A DNA stretch of 64,000 nt from Streptomyces malachitofuscus. Its GTDB lineage: Bacteria > Actinomycetota > Actinomycetes > Streptomycetales > Streptomycetaceae. Position 1 is the stretch's first letter. Every line of letters starts with the position of its first letter. The translations under genes were made by a program, and so were the position numbers. Below, piece after piece: positions 8,683 through 17,449 of this stretch. The DNA lies in NCBI RefSeq assembly GCF_014650055.1, contig NZ_BMUF01000004.1:448462-512461 (forward strand), in the 5' to 3' direction. The notes under the pieces were generated by a model. The model did not search any database. It was given only the letters and a program-made list of their open reading frames with translations, and was not told the DNA's origin.

Positions 8683-9165
8683 TCAGGCCACGCGTCGCTC
8701 GTCCTGCTCCGGCTCCTCCTCGTCCGGCAGGTGGACGTCGTTCACCGCGATGTCCACCTCCACGACCTCCAGGCCGGTCATCCGTTCCACCGCCTCGATG
8801 ACGTTGGCACGGACGTCCCCGGCGGTGTCCGTGATCGACGCGCCGTACTCGACAACCACCTGCAGGTCGACGGCCGCCTGGCGTTCCCCGACCTCCACAC
8901 TGACTCCTTGGGCAACGCCGGGGCCTCGACCGGGCACGCGCTCGCGCACCGCTCCCAGCGCCCGGGCCGCTCCGCCGCCGAGGTTGTGGACCTCCGGGAT
9001 CTCGCGGGCGGCCATGCCCGCCACCTTCGCGACGACGGCGTCGGCCACGGTGGTGTTCCCGCGCTGACCCGGAGGGGTGCCGGCCCCCCTGCGCCCCCGC
9101 AGAGGTGTCTCGTTCTCGGCCCGGGATTTCGCCTCCGTGTCCATACGGTGCGAGGTTTCGGCCAT
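8683..9165 (-). CDS. Asp23/Gls24 family envelope stress protein
   Basis: 160 residues from ATG 9165, chosen for its GGAGGTGACC ribosome site. The N-terminal 40 residues are charged and low-complexity. The Asp23 domain then runs from TTVADAVVAKVAGMAAREIPEV to DIAVNDVHLPDEE, with the expected VDLQVVVEYGASI strand. Family members associate with the membrane and are linked to envelope or alkaline stress; in streptomycetes they often occur in stress-regulated clusters. This copy stands alone. Confidence 0.9.
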   Translation of the reverse strand: MAETSHRMDTEAKSRAENETPLRGRRGAGTPPGQRGNTTVADAVVAKVAGMAAREIPEVHNLGGGAARALGAVRERVPGRGPGVAQGVSVEVGERQAAVDLQVVVEYGASITDTAGDVRANVIEAVERMTGLEVVEVDIAVNDVHLPDEEEPEQDERRVA

Positions 9166-9320
9166 GACGGTCACCTCCGCGGTCGTCGGTGTGTCTGTGC
9201 TGAGTGTCGTCCTCCTGCCCACCCTAATCGGAAGTGGCGCAGGGGACTAACGCTGACGAAAGGGGCGCAGGGGGCCGCAGCTCCCCGGCACTGGGAGACC
9301 CGCGGTCACCCAGCGCCCGC

Positions 9321-10193
9321 TCAGTTCTGCTGCCGACCGCCCTCAAGGGCCTTGTCGGTCATGTCGGCCACCTGATCGGCCGCCGGAGCCTCGGGGTCGA
9401 CCTCTGCGCCGAAGTCCGAGAACTCCATCACCGTGCTCATCTTGAGCTGCTGCGGGGACGCGCCGTCCTTCGGCTTCGCGGAGGCGGAGGACGGCGCCTC
9501 GACGGTCATGTCGATCTGCTGGCGACGCAGCCGGCCCTCGTCGTCGAGCCAGACCTGCATCGGCAGCGTCGGACCGATCCGCTTGCGCAACTCGTCGCCG
9601 CCCGACAGCTTGGTGACGTCCACGGCGACCTTGTAGTGCGTGGTGTCGGCTCCGTCGATCTTCTCGGTGCCGACCTTGCTGACGTCCTTGTCCGTGATGG
9701 CCTTGGCGTAGGCGGCGGTCTGGGCCGGGTCACCGATCTGCTGGTTGCCCAGGCCCTGCTGCGCCGCGGCCTTCTCCAGGTCGATCTTGATCCAGGGCTT
9801 GCCGCCCGGTCCCTTCTGACCGGGGACCTTCTGGTAGAGGACCTGGTCGACGACGCGTTGCTCGATGGTCTTGTCCTGTGCCGTGACGGTCATGACGCTG
9901 TCGCCCTCGGCCAGGTCGAGCACACCCTTGCCGTCGGACGTGATCGTCCGGCCGTCGGCGGAGAGCTTCATCCGGATCTTCATCCGTGCCGACTCAGCTT
10001 CGGCCGTCTTGTCGTAGGCCGCTCGCACCGCTGCGGTGCCCTGCTCCCGGCCATCGGCGCTCTTGCCCGCACTCGCGGACGCACTGCCCTCCCGGGCCTT
10101 CGGTTCGCCGTCGTCCCCACACCCTGTGACGACGACGCTGCCCATGACCGCCGCAACCACGGCCGCACCGATCTTCGTCCCCCTGCTACGCAT
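9321..10193 (-). CDS. LppX/LprG-like lipoprotein
   Basis: About 290 residues. The signal peptide ends in a lipobox VVTGC, so the mature protein is a lipoprotein facing outside the membrane. The rest (ESARMKIRMKLSADGR through VLDLAEGDSVMTV and QVWLDDEGRLRRQQ) has the alternating-strand pattern of LolA/LppX-like lipid-binding folds common in actinomycetes. A lipid-carrier or sensor role is possible but inferred from fold only. ATG 10193 is preferred; another ATG lies four codons upstream at 10205. No partner gene is adjacent. Confidence 0.8.
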   Translation of the reverse strand: MRSRGTKIGAAVVAAVMGSVVVTGCGDDGEPKAREGSASASAGKSADGREQGTAAVRAAYDKTAEAESARMKIRMKLSADGRTITSDGKGVLDLAEGDSVMTVTAQDKTIEQRVVDQVLYQKVPGQKGPGGKPWIKIDLEKAAAQQGLGNQQIGDPAQTAAYAKAITDKDVSKVGTEKIDGADTTHYKVAVDVTKLSGGDELRKRIGPTLPMQVWLDDEGRLRRQQIDMTVEAPSSASAKPKDGASPQQLKMSTVMEFSDFGAEVDPEAPAADQVADMTDKALEGGRQQN

Positions 10194-10347
10194 ACAGTTC
10201 CCCATCTCCTCAACGAGTGACGACCGCCGTGATCACTGGCGATCCGCAAGACCGAGTGCCCCCGTATGACCGTCAGGACACCTTTTGATGAACGGAGTTG
10301 GCAGGGGGAGAGGAGGTAGTTGCAGTCCGCGTGAGCTGACGGGGTGA

Positions 10348-10497
10348 GCTCCACTGAAGTGGCTCGGGGTGGGGATGCGGGCCGGAACCGGTGTCGGCCC
10401 GCCCACGGTCGGCGACGCGGCCGACGGCGGAAGCCTCACCGCCCTGCGTGACCGCGCCCGCGCGTTCGGCACCGCCGTGAGGGAGGCAGTCCGGTGA
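10348..10497 (+). pseudogene. KDPG/KHG aldolase C-terminal remnant
   Basis: The frame is open from just after a TGA at 10345-10347 to the TGA at 10495-10497 and has no start. It encodes VGDAADGGSLTALRDRARAF followed by GTAVREAVR, the terminal helix of 2-keto-3-deoxy-phosphogluconate aldolases. The catalytic lysine region is gone. Its stop overlaps the GTG of the next chimeric frame by GTGA, as in an intact operon, so this is the stump of a former aldolase-SMP-30-kinase operon. Confidence 0.65.
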
Positions 10498-10886
10498 TCG
10501 ACGCGCTGCGGCTCACCCGCCCCGACCGGCTCGAACTCGGCCAGGGCGTCCGCCACGCCGACGGTCGGCTGGTGCTGGTCGATCTTCTCGCCGGGCGCCT
10601 GCTCATGGTCCTCGACGACCCGGCGGCCCCTCTGCAGACCTTGGCCGAACTGCCCGTCCCCCTGGCAGTTGTGGAACCCGTGGGCGCCGGTGACGCCTTC
10701 GCGGCGGGCTTCCTGGCCGGACTGCTGCACGGTGTGACGACGAAGCGCGCGCTGCGGCTCGGCCACCTCACGGCGGTCTCGGCACTCAAGGTGACCGGCG
10801 ACCACGGCCCCCTGCCCGACGCGACGGAGCGGGAACGCCTGCTCGGCTTGCCGGACGACGAGTGGTCGGCGCTCGCCACGGGGTGA
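10494..10886 (+). pseudogene. SMP-30/gluconolactonase N-terminus fused in frame to PfkB sugar-kinase C-terminus
   Basis: 130 codons from GTG 10494. Residues 1 to about 57 match the beginning of SMP-30/gluconolactonase proteins (LELGQGVRHADGRLVLVDLL and AGRLLMVLDDPAAP). From about residue 58 it matches the end of PfkB sugar kinases, including the PVGAGDAFAAGFLAGLLHG block with the catalytic Asp. Neither half can be active alone: the propeller has lost most blades and the kinase lacks its sugar-binding half. The simplest origin is an in-frame deletion within a sugar-acid catabolic operon. It could still be translated. Confidence 0.75.
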
Positions 10887-10913
10887 CGGACCGCCGACCG
10901 CCGGGTCCTGCTG

Positions 10914-11825
10914 TCAGCCCTCGTCCTCCTCGCCCCCTTCGAAGAAGTCCCCGATCTCGTCGACGACTTCGGCGGCGACCATGCCGACCGCGACACCGGC
11001 CGCCAGGCCGGCCGCGCCCGCGGCGAGGGCGGCGCCCGCCCCGGGGCCGGAACCGTGGTGGTGCGCGTGCGGGGCCCGCTGCTCGGCCGGCCGGCGCATC
11101 CACTCGTCGATCTCGGCGCTCCAGTCACGGGAGTCCTGGTGGCCGACGGTGATTGTCGTCAGCGCGTCGTCGCCGCCGCGCTCGTCGGCCTCCAGGACGA
11201 CCTCCATGCCGCCCGGATTCGCGAGGAAGGTCACCTCGATCTCCCGCATACGGTTTGCGTACTGCGGCGGCGGGGTCAGCTCGATCTCCTGGTAGAAGGG
11301 CAGCTGCTGCCCGGTGCCGCCGATCCGCCCGTACTCCAGGTCGGCCGACCTGAAGCCGAAGCCCAGCTGACCGAAGGCCTCCAGGATCGCCTCCTGTACG
11401 GGCAGCGGACCCACGGCCAGCGGGTCGAGGTCGCCCTTGTCCCTGGCACCGGCCACCGACAGCTCGGTGCGCACGCCGAGTACGACACCCAGTGGCTGCC
11501 CGTGCAACTCGGTCACCGGCGTCTCCCAGGGCAGGACCACGCTGAACGGCACACTGCGCCGCTCGCCCTCGGCGAGACGGAAGCCGCCCCCGACGGTGAA
11601 CCGCTCGAAGACGATTCCGCCTTCGCTCTCGCCCTCCTCGTGCTCGACCTCCACCCGGGCGACGAGTTCCAGGGTGATGTGCCCGATGTCGAAGCCGGCG
11701 TTGCCGCCCTCGAGCCGGACCTCGCCGGTGAGCGCCGAGCCGGGCCGGACCGGGCCCGGGTCCAGGACCGTGTCGACGGTGGGGCCGCCCACGCCGAGCG
11801 AGCCGAGCAGTCGTTTGAACACCAT
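10914..11825 (-). CDS. Spo0M family sporulation-control protein
   Basis: 303 residues from ATG 11825 (AAAGGAG upstream). The N-terminal arrestin-like beta fold starts MVFKRLLGSLGVGGPTVDTV and continues through GEVRLEGGNAGFDIGHITLE and FSVVLPWETPVTELHG. After it comes a charged linker with histidines (HAHHH) and a C-terminal Gly/Ala-rich hydrophobic stretch followed by an acidic tail. B. subtilis Spo0M modulates sporulation; the streptomycete role is inferred from homology. The open frame upstream of 11825 on this strand is only antisense to the next genes. Confidence 0.9.
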   Translation of the reverse strand: MVFKRLLGSLGVGGPTVDTVLDPGPVRPGSALTGEVRLEGGNAGFDIGHITLELVARVEVEHEEGESEGGIVFERFTVGGGFRLAEGERRSVPFSVVLPWETPVTELHGQPLGVVLGVRTELSVAGARDKGDLDPLAVGPLPVQEAILEAFGQLGFGFRSADLEYGRIGGTGQQLPFYQEIELTPPPQYANRMREIEVTFLANPGGMEVVLEADERGGDDALTTITVGHQDSRDWSAEIDEWMRRPAEQRAPHAHHHGSGPGAGAALAAGAAGLAAGVAVGMVAAEVVDEIGDFFEGGEEDEG

Positions 11826-11850
11826 GGTGGCGTCCGCTCCTTTGACGTAA

Positions 11851-11870
11851 CTTCTACAAGCGAGTAGAAG
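11851..11870. promoter_or_regulatory. Inverted repeat upstream of the Spo0M gene
   Basis: CTTCTAC-N6-GTAGAAG, with perfect 7-bp arms, lies 26 bp upstream of the Spo0M start. AT content here is high for the region. It is a plausible operator or part of the promoter; no binding protein can be named. Confidence 0.45.
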
Positions 11871-12027
11871 CATAGGGGGATTGAGGGCGGCGAGGAGCAC
11901 GAGCCGAAGGAACGCGCCGGGAAGGCCGAAAACGGATCCCTGCGCCGGCCGGGTGCCGGGCCCCGGAGGGCGACGCGTACTCCCGCGGTCGTACGCGTCC
12001 GTCCCGAAAGGCTCATACCGTGAGCCT

Positions 12028-13203
12028 GTGAGCCGTTCCGTCCTCCGGCGTCGCCGACGCGTCCCGTGGCCTTTGCCGCCGCCGCTCGCGGATCTGATGA
12101 TCGCGGCGGTCGTCGCGGTGTTCACCGGTTCGGACGCGGCGGTCAACGACCCCGCCCACCGGCAGGCCGACCAGGTGACCTGGCTGCTGTTCGCGGTCTC
12201 GGTCGGTGCGCTGCTGGTGCGCAGCCGGTGGCCGGTGGCGGTCGCATGCGTCACCGGGGCGGCCTGCGCCGGGTGGACGCTGTACGGGCACATCGGCGAG
12301 CTGCTGAACCTGCCGGTGATGGTCGCGCTGTACACCGTCGCGGTCCAGGGAAACCGGACGCGGACCGTCCGTGCCGGTGTCGTCGCCGCCCTCGTCTCAG
12401 GGATCGTGTCGCTCGTCGCCGGCATCGACGTGGCGCCGCAGCCGCAGGGGGCGCCGTTGCTGGAGATGCTGTGGCCGTTGGTGCCGCTGCTGCTGGGCGA
12501 GGTCGTGCGTGGCCGGCGGGAAGAGGTGCGCGTGTACGCGGACCGGGCCGCGCGGGCGGAGGAGGAGCGGGAGCGGGAGGCGCAGCGCCGGGTGGAACAG
12601 GAGCGGGTGCGGATCGCACGGGAGCTGCACGACGTGGTGGCGCACACGGTGTCGGCGATGACCGTGCAGGCCGGCCTGGCGCTGGACGCGTTCGACACGA
12701 AGCCGGAAGTGGCGCGGGCGGCGATGCGGCAGGTGCGGGCGTCCGGCAAGGAGGCGGTGGGGGAGCTGCGGGCCACCGTGGGCGTGCTGCGATCGGAGGG
12801 CGGGGCGCTGACCGGCCCGGCACCGCGGCTGGAGGAGTTGACGGAGCTGGTGGAGCGGGTGCGGGCGACGGGCCTGGAGGTGACGCTGCGCGTGGACGCC
12901 GGGAAGCTGCCGCAGGTGGTGGAGCTGGCGGCGTACCGGATCGTGCAGGAGGCGCTGACCAACGTGCTCAAGCATGCGGAGGCGCGGCACGCGGCGGTGT
13001 CGGTGGGCCGCGACGGCGACCGGCTGACCGTGGAGGTCGTCGACGACGGGACCACGGCAGCCGGGCCGGGTGACGGCTTCGGACTCATCGGCATGCGGGA
13101 GCGGGCCGCCGCCCTGGGCGGCCGGATGGAGGCGGGGCCGGTTCCGGGCGGTGGCTGGCGGGTGCGGGCGCAGCTGCCCGCGGGCGGGGGAGGGGCGGAA
13201 TGA
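12028..13203 (+). CDS. NarL-type two-component sensor histidine kinase
   Basis: 391 residues from GTG 12028. The N-terminus holds four to five membrane segments (LMIAAVVAVFTGSDA, VTWLLFAVSVGALLV, VACVTGAACAGWTLY and others), a coiled stretch rich in Glu/Arg, then the HisKA_3 box VRIARELHDVVAHTVSAM with the phosphoacceptor His near residue 200. The C-terminal ATPase has the N-box YRIVQEALTNVLKHA and GFGLIGMRERAAAL. The stop overlaps the response regulator start (ATGA). The ligand is unknown; the downstream ABC exporter suggests an envelope-active compound. Confidence 0.95.
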   Translation: MSRSVLRRRRRVPWPLPPPLADLMIAAVVAVFTGSDAAVNDPAHRQADQVTWLLFAVSVGALLVRSRWPVAVACVTGAACAGWTLYGHIGELLNLPVMVALYTVAVQGNRTRTVRAGVVAALVSGIVSLVAGIDVAPQPQGAPLLEMLWPLVPLLLGEVVRGRREEVRVYADRAARAEEEREREAQRRVEQERVRIARELHDVVAHTVSAMTVQAGLALDAFDTKPEVARAAMRQVRASGKEAVGELRATVGVLRSEGGALTGPAPRLEELTELVERVRATGLEVTLRVDAGKLPQVVELAAYRIVQEALTNVLKHAEARHAAVSVGRDGDRLTVEVVDDGTTAAGPGDGFGLIGMRERAAALGGRMEAGPVPGGGWRVRAQLPAGGGGAE

Positions 13204-13865
13204 TCAGGGTGCTGCTGGCCGATGACCAGACCGTCGTACGGGCGGGCTTCCGCGCCCTGCTCGACCTGACCGACGACCTGGTGGTCGTCGCGGAGGCCGC
13301 GGACGGGGTGCAGGCGGTGGAACTGACCCGTACCACCCACCCCGACGTGGTGCTGATGGACATCCGCATGCCCCGCGCCGACGGCCTGGAGGCGACCCGC
13401 CGTATCGCGGCCACGCCGGCCCTGGACGCCGTACGGGTGCTGGTACTGACGACGTACGAGGCCGACGAGTACGTCTTCGAGGCCCTGCGCGCCGGGGCGG
13501 CCGGCTTCCTGCTGAAGGACATCGACCCCGACGACCTGCGCACCGCGATCCGCACGGTCGCCGCCGGGCACAACCTGCTCGCGCCCGCCGTCACCCGCCG
13601 GGTGATCGAGGAGTTCACCCGCCTGAAAGCTCCCGGGGCCGAGGCACTGCGGCGACTGGATCCGCTGACCGAACGGGAGCGCGAGGTGCTGGCGCTGGTC
13701 GGCCGCGGGCTGTCGAACGAGGAGATCGGCGCACGGCTGCTGATGTCCCCGCTGACGGCGAAGACACACGTCAGCCGGGTGATGACCAAGCTGGCGGCAC
13801 GGGACCGGGCGCAGCTGGTCGTGCTGGCGTACGAGAGCGGGCTGGTGCGGGCGGGGGAGGGCTGA
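13200..13865 (+). CDS. NarL/LuxR-type response regulator
   Basis: 221 residues. The receiver domain has MIRVLLADDQTVVRAG, the phosphoacceptor Asp in VVLMDIRMPRADG (about residue 54), and the Lys in GFLLKDIDPDDL. The LuxR-type HTH begins LTEREREVLALVGRGLSNEE and ends before the C-terminus. It is translationally coupled to the kinase at 12028-13203. An inverted repeat at 13877-13898, before the ABC genes, is its most likely target. Confidence 0.95.
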   Translation: MIRVLLADDQTVVRAGFRALLDLTDDLVVVAEAADGVQAVELTRTTHPDVVLMDIRMPRADGLEATRRIAATPALDAVRVLVLTTYEADEYVFEALRAGAAGFLLKDIDPDDLRTAIRTVAAGHNLLAPAVTRRVIEEFTRLKAPGAEALRRLDPLTEREREVLALVGRGLSNEEIGARLLMSPLTAKTHVSRVMTKLAARDRAQLVVLAYESGLVRAGEG

Positions 13866-13876
13866 CCGTTCCCCCG

Positions 13877-13898
13877 GGCTACTCCCGGCGGAGTAGCC
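13877..13898. promoter_or_regulatory. Candidate response-regulator operator
   Basis: GGCTACTC-CCGGCG-GAGTAGCC is an inverted repeat with perfect 8-bp arms, in the gap between the response regulator and the ABC ATPase. A partial repeat (CGACTCCCGGCGG) follows at once. NarL-family regulators bind such dyads. The same hairpin could act as a terminator of the regulator gene, so the assignment is open. Confidence 0.5.
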
Positions 13899-13952
13899 GC
13901 CGACTCCCGGCGGCAGATGTTCCGCGCCTGCGTCCTTCGTAGCGTCGAGAAC

Positions 13953-14891
13953 ATGATCGAAGCACGGGAACTCACCAAACGATACGGCGGCAGGACCGCG
14001 GTGGACGCGCTGTCCTTCACCGTCCGGCCGGGACTGGTGACCGGCTTCCTGGGCCCGAACGGCGCAGGGAAGTCGACCACCATGCGTCTCGTCCTCGGCC
14101 TGGACACGCCGACCGCGGGGTCGGTCACGGTGGCCGGCCGCCGCTACGACGAACTGGACGCACCGCTGCGCGAGGTCGGCGCCCTGCTGGACGCGAGAGC
14201 CGTGCACCCGGGCCGCACGGTGCGCCGGCATCTGCTCGGCCTGGCCCGCTCCCACGCCATTCCGGCACGCAGGGTGGACGAGGTGCTGGGGGCGGTAGGC
14301 CTGGAGACGGCGGCGGACCGGCGGGCCAAGGGGCTCTCGCTGGGCATGGCACAACGGCTCGGCGTCGCCGCCGCCCTGATCGGCGATCCCGGCGTGCTGA
14401 TCCTCGACGAGCCGGTCAACGGACTGGACACCGAGGGCATCCGCTGGATGCGCACCCTGCTGAAGTCCCTGGCCGCCGAGGGGCGTACGGTCTTCCTCTC
14501 CAGCCATCTGATGAGCGAGCTGGAACTGACCGCCGACCGCGTCGTCGTGATCGGCCGGGGCCGTCTGCTGGCCGAGACGGACATGCGGGACTTCATCGAC
14601 GCCAACTCGCCGGACTCCACGCTGCTGCGCGTCCCGGACGACGAGTCCGGCCGGATGCGCGCCCTGCTGGAGTCCCGCGGCGCCGGAGTGCGCCCGGACG
14701 CGGGTGGTGGCTGGCGGGTGACCGGACCGACCGCCACGGTCATCGGCGAACTGGCCCGCGAACACGGCCTCGCCGTGCACGAGCTCACCCCCTGCCGCTC
14801 CTCCCTGGAGGACATCTACACGGCCATGACGGGAGAAGCCGTCGAGTACCGGGGGAGCACCGACACCGACGACAAGGAGGTACCGCGATGA
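13953..14891 (+). CDS. ABC-2-type exporter, ATP-binding subunit
   Basis: 312 residues from ATG 13953. Walker A is GFLGPNGAGKSTTMRL, the signature is SLGMAQRLGVAAALIG, and Walker B is VLILDEPVNGLD, followed by the switch His in FLSSHLMSELE. The C-terminal 90 residues are the variable regulatory part typical of drug/antibiotic ABC exporters of the DrrA/bacitracin type. It overlaps the permease gene by ATGA and belongs with the two-component system upstream. Confidence 0.95.
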   Translation: MIEARELTKRYGGRTAVDALSFTVRPGLVTGFLGPNGAGKSTTMRLVLGLDTPTAGSVTVAGRRYDELDAPLREVGALLDARAVHPGRTVRRHLLGLARSHAIPARRVDEVLGAVGLETAADRRAKGLSLGMAQRLGVAAALIGDPGVLILDEPVNGLDTEGIRWMRTLLKSLAAEGRTVFLSSHLMSELELTADRVVVIGRGRLLAETDMRDFIDANSPDSTLLRVPDDESGRMRALLESRGAGVRPDAGGGWRVTGPTATVIGELAREHGLAVHELTPCRSSLEDIYTAMTGEAVEYRGSTDTDDKEVPR

Positions 14892-15652
14892 CCACGGCTG
14901 CCACTTCGCCTCCCGGCTTCAGGGATGCCCTGGCCTTCGAATGGACGAAGTTCACCGGCCTGCGCTCCACCGTGTGGACGACGGCTGCGATCGCTCTCGT
15001 GACGGTGACCGGCGCGGTGTTCGTGGGGCTGACCGACAGCCTCCAACCCGACGACACCGTCCTCGGCGGCAGCCTCACCCTCAGCGTGGTCGCACTGATG
15101 ACCGCGGGAGTGGCGGGCGCGCTGGCGGTGTGCGGCGAGTACTCCAGCGGCACGATCACCGCGACCCTGGCCGCGGTGCCGCGCCGCGGGCGGGTGCTGG
15201 CCGCCAAGACCGCCCTGATGGCGGCGATGCTGTACGGAATCGGGCTGGTCTCGTGCACGGTGGCGTACCTGCTGGGCTCCGCCGTCCTCGACGGCACGCA
15301 CCCGCAAGGGGATCCGCTGCCCGCACTCTTCGGCATCGCGGCGCTCTTCTCCGTGGTCGGTGCACTGGGGGTGGCCGTCGGGACGTTCGTGCGCCATCCG
15401 GCCGGTGCGGTCACCGCCGTGATCGCCGTGCTGCTGTTGCCGTCCGTGTTCGGACCGCTGCTGGGCGACCTGCAACGGTGGGTCGCCGGTGCCACCCCTA
15501 CGGCCGCACTGGAGAAGCTCACGCAGACGTCCGACGCGCGCCCGGAGACGGTCGGCAGCCTGGGCGCGTGGCCGTCCCTGGCACTGGTGGCGGGGTACAC
15601 CGCCCTCGCCCTGGCAGGAGCGGCCGTCGTCCTGCGGAGGCGTGATGCCTGA
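14888..15652 (+). CDS. ABC-2-type exporter, permease subunit
   Basis: 254 residues with about six membrane segments (for example VWTTAAIALVTVTGAVFVGL, LTLSVVALMTAGVAGALAV, ALFGIAALFSVVGALGVAVG). The ECGEYSSGTI-like turn appears as VCGEYSSGTITATLAAVPR, typical of ABC-2 permeases. It forms the exporter with the ATPase at 13953-14891; the substrate is unknown. The frame ends in RRRDA, overlapping a small downstream reading frame. Confidence 0.93.
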   Translation: MTTAATSPPGFRDALAFEWTKFTGLRSTVWTTAAIALVTVTGAVFVGLTDSLQPDDTVLGGSLTLSVVALMTAGVAGALAVCGEYSSGTITATLAAVPRRGRVLAAKTALMAAMLYGIGLVSCTVAYLLGSAVLDGTHPQGDPLPALFGIAALFSVVGALGVAVGTFVRHPAGAVTAVIAVLLLPSVFGPLLGDLQRWVAGATPTAALEKLTQTSDARPETVGSLGAWPSLALVAGYTALALAGAAVVLRRRDA

Positions 15653-15806
15653 ACGTCGCCGGCCCCTTGCCCGGCTGCTTGCGGTGCCCGTGAGTGCTGC
15701 GGTCTCCCGGCGCCGTCGGCGCCGGATGCCCAGGCCCGTGAGGACGTCCGGGTGGTGGACCAGCGCTCTCGACGTCGAGCCGCTGCTCGCGGGAGAAGGG
15801 CGATGA
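15645..15806 (+). CDS. Possible small arginine-rich protein
   Basis: 53 codons from ATG 15645, overlapping the end of the ABC permease by 8 bases and preceded by GGAGG at 5 bases. The product is very basic (SRRRRRRMPRPVR) with a more neutral tail. No family is recognised. The ribosome site lies inside the permease end and high-GC DNA readily gives Arg-rich frames, so this may be spurious. Confidence 0.25.
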   Translation: MPERRRPLARLLAVPVSAAVSRRRRRRMPRPVRTSGWWTSALDVEPLLAGEGR

Positions 15807-15920
15807 GGCTTCGTCCGGCGCTGTCCTGCGGTGCCGGACCCGTACGGCCGACTGGTTGCGGGACACGGCCGCCTGCCCCGTCGCTGCTTTATGCTCGAAA
15901 TGTCCGGATAAGATCGCTTT

Positions 15921-17033
15921 GTGATCCGCTCAGGAAGGTTCCGGCGCCGTCATCGTCAGGATGGTGGCCGGCGGGAGGCCGTGCTGCTGTCGCCAGTGAT
16001 CGTCACCCTTGTCATCACCGGCCTGGCGGCCTCCACACCGAGGGAGATCGCCTTCAGCCGCCTGTTGCCCGCGGCACCCGCCCTCGCCGCCGCACTGTGG
16101 CCCGTACTCCCGACGATCCTGCTGGGAACGTTCTGCCTGCTGGTGATGATCGGCCTCAGCTTCTTCTACTCCGATCTCGGCACGCCGTACACGGTCGCCG
16201 CCATCGTCGCCGTCACCTTGGCGGCTGCGTACGCGAGTCATCTGCGACTCCAGCGTGAGGAGACACTCTTCCAGGTCCGGCTCGTCGCCGACGCGGCCCA
16301 GAAGGTGCTGCTGCGGCCGCTGCCGCACCGAGTCCAGGCCATCGAGATCGAGTCGCTGTATGTGGCGGCCCAGGAACAGGCACGGATCGGCGGCGACTTC
16401 TATGAGGCCGCCGACACGCCGTACGGCGTCCGGCTGCTCATCGGCGACGTGCGAGGCAAGGGCCTGTCGGCGGTAGGTGCCGCTTCCGCAGTGATCAACT
16501 GCTTCCGGGAGAACGCGTACGACCAGCCCGACCTCAAGGCCGTCATCCGTCGGCTCCAGATCACCATCGCGCGCTACAGCGCCGGGGTCCCCGCCGTCGA
16601 CCAGACGGAGCACTTCGCCACCGCCCTCATCGCCGAAATCCCGCACGGCAGCGGACACGTCAGAATCCTCAACTGCGGTCACCCGCCCCCGGTGTTCCTG
16701 CGCGGCGGAGAGGTCCAGGTCCTCGAGCCCACCCTCACCTCGACCCCCCTCAATCTCTCGGCTCTGCTGGGAGACCACTACCACGTGGACACCGTCTCCT
16801 TCCTGCCGGGCGACCAGATGCTGCTCTACACCGACGGCGTGACGGAGACCCGCGACCGAGCCGGCAGATTCTTCCCCCTGGCGGCCTGGGCGGGGCAGCA
16901 CGACCGGACGCCGCCCCGCGAGCTGCTGGACCGGCTCCACATGGACCTGCTCCACTACGCGCGCGGAAGGCTCGACGACGACATCGCGGCCCTGGCCGTG
17001 CGCCACCGGCACACGACGGTTGTGGAGCAGTAG
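15921..17033 (+). CDS. Membrane PP2C/SpoIIE-family serine phosphatase
   Basis: 370 residues from GTG 15921. Three membrane segments lie in the first 115 residues (AVLLSPVIVTLVITGLAA, ILLGTFCLLVMIGLSFFYS, TVAAIVAVTLAAAYA). The SpoIIE catalytic domain follows: ARIGGDFYEAAD with the first metal Asp, LLIGDVRGKGLSAVG with the second, and LLYTDGVTETRDRAG plus DDIAALAV at the end. Such proteins dephosphorylate anti-anti-sigma factors. No anti-sigma partner lies next to it, although a broken RsbW-like ATPase piece is present at 43151. Confidence 0.93.
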   Translation: MIRSGRFRRRHRQDGGRREAVLLSPVIVTLVITGLAASTPREIAFSRLLPAAPALAAALWPVLPTILLGTFCLLVMIGLSFFYSDLGTPYTVAAIVAVTLAAAYASHLRLQREETLFQVRLVADAAQKVLLRPLPHRVQAIEIESLYVAAQEQARIGGDFYEAADTPYGVRLLIGDVRGKGLSAVGAASAVINCFRENAYDQPDLKAVIRRLQITIARYSAGVPAVDQTEHFATALIAEIPHGSGHVRILNCGHPPPVFLRGGEVQVLEPTLTSTPLNLSALLGDHYHVDTVSFLPGDQMLLYTDGVTETRDRAGRFFPLAAWAGQHDRTPPRELLDRLHMDLLHYARGRLDDDIAALAVRHRHTTVVEQ

Positions 17034-17449
17034 CTTCACCTCGATCCGAGGCTTGAGTGGATCGGTCCGGCGAGTCTGCGGGTGATCGTCGACGGCCACT
17101 TCGGTCTCGTCGACCTGACGGGCTCATGGCAACCGCTCACCCACTTCCCGACATCGCGCGCGACGACCTGCTGCCGCAAGTCCACGACCGCCTCCGCTGC
17201 CGGGCAGCGTGAGAGCAGCCCTGGCCCACCGGGAATCTCGTGGAGTGGGCCGGCTGCGGCGCACCCGGAACGCCCCCGGCCATGATTTTCTGCCCGGCCG
17301 GCTTCGGTCGGCCACCGTGCCGTGCGTGTGGGACAGCGGCTTTGTGGCACTCAACGGGTGCGGGCCACCCGGGCCGGAGGAGTCGGCCGACCGGGTGAGG
17401 GATCCGCGAAAGGTGGTGCCGACGTGACCGGAAACGACCCGACCTCGGC
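17034..17449. other. Intergenic, no recognised gene
   Basis: This 416-bp stretch holds only short unconvincing frames (for example codons from ATG 17127 to a stop at 17216). I see no clear repeat, RNA gene or conserved domain in it. Confidence 0.5.

Noticed and set aside
11826..14780. A very long open frame on the minus strand continuous with Spo0M
   Set aside because: It is antisense to the histidine kinase, response regulator and ABC ATPase, all of which have clear domains on the plus strand; its composition is Arg/Ser/Thr/Pro-rich and matches no fold. Only the Spo0M part to 11825 is real.
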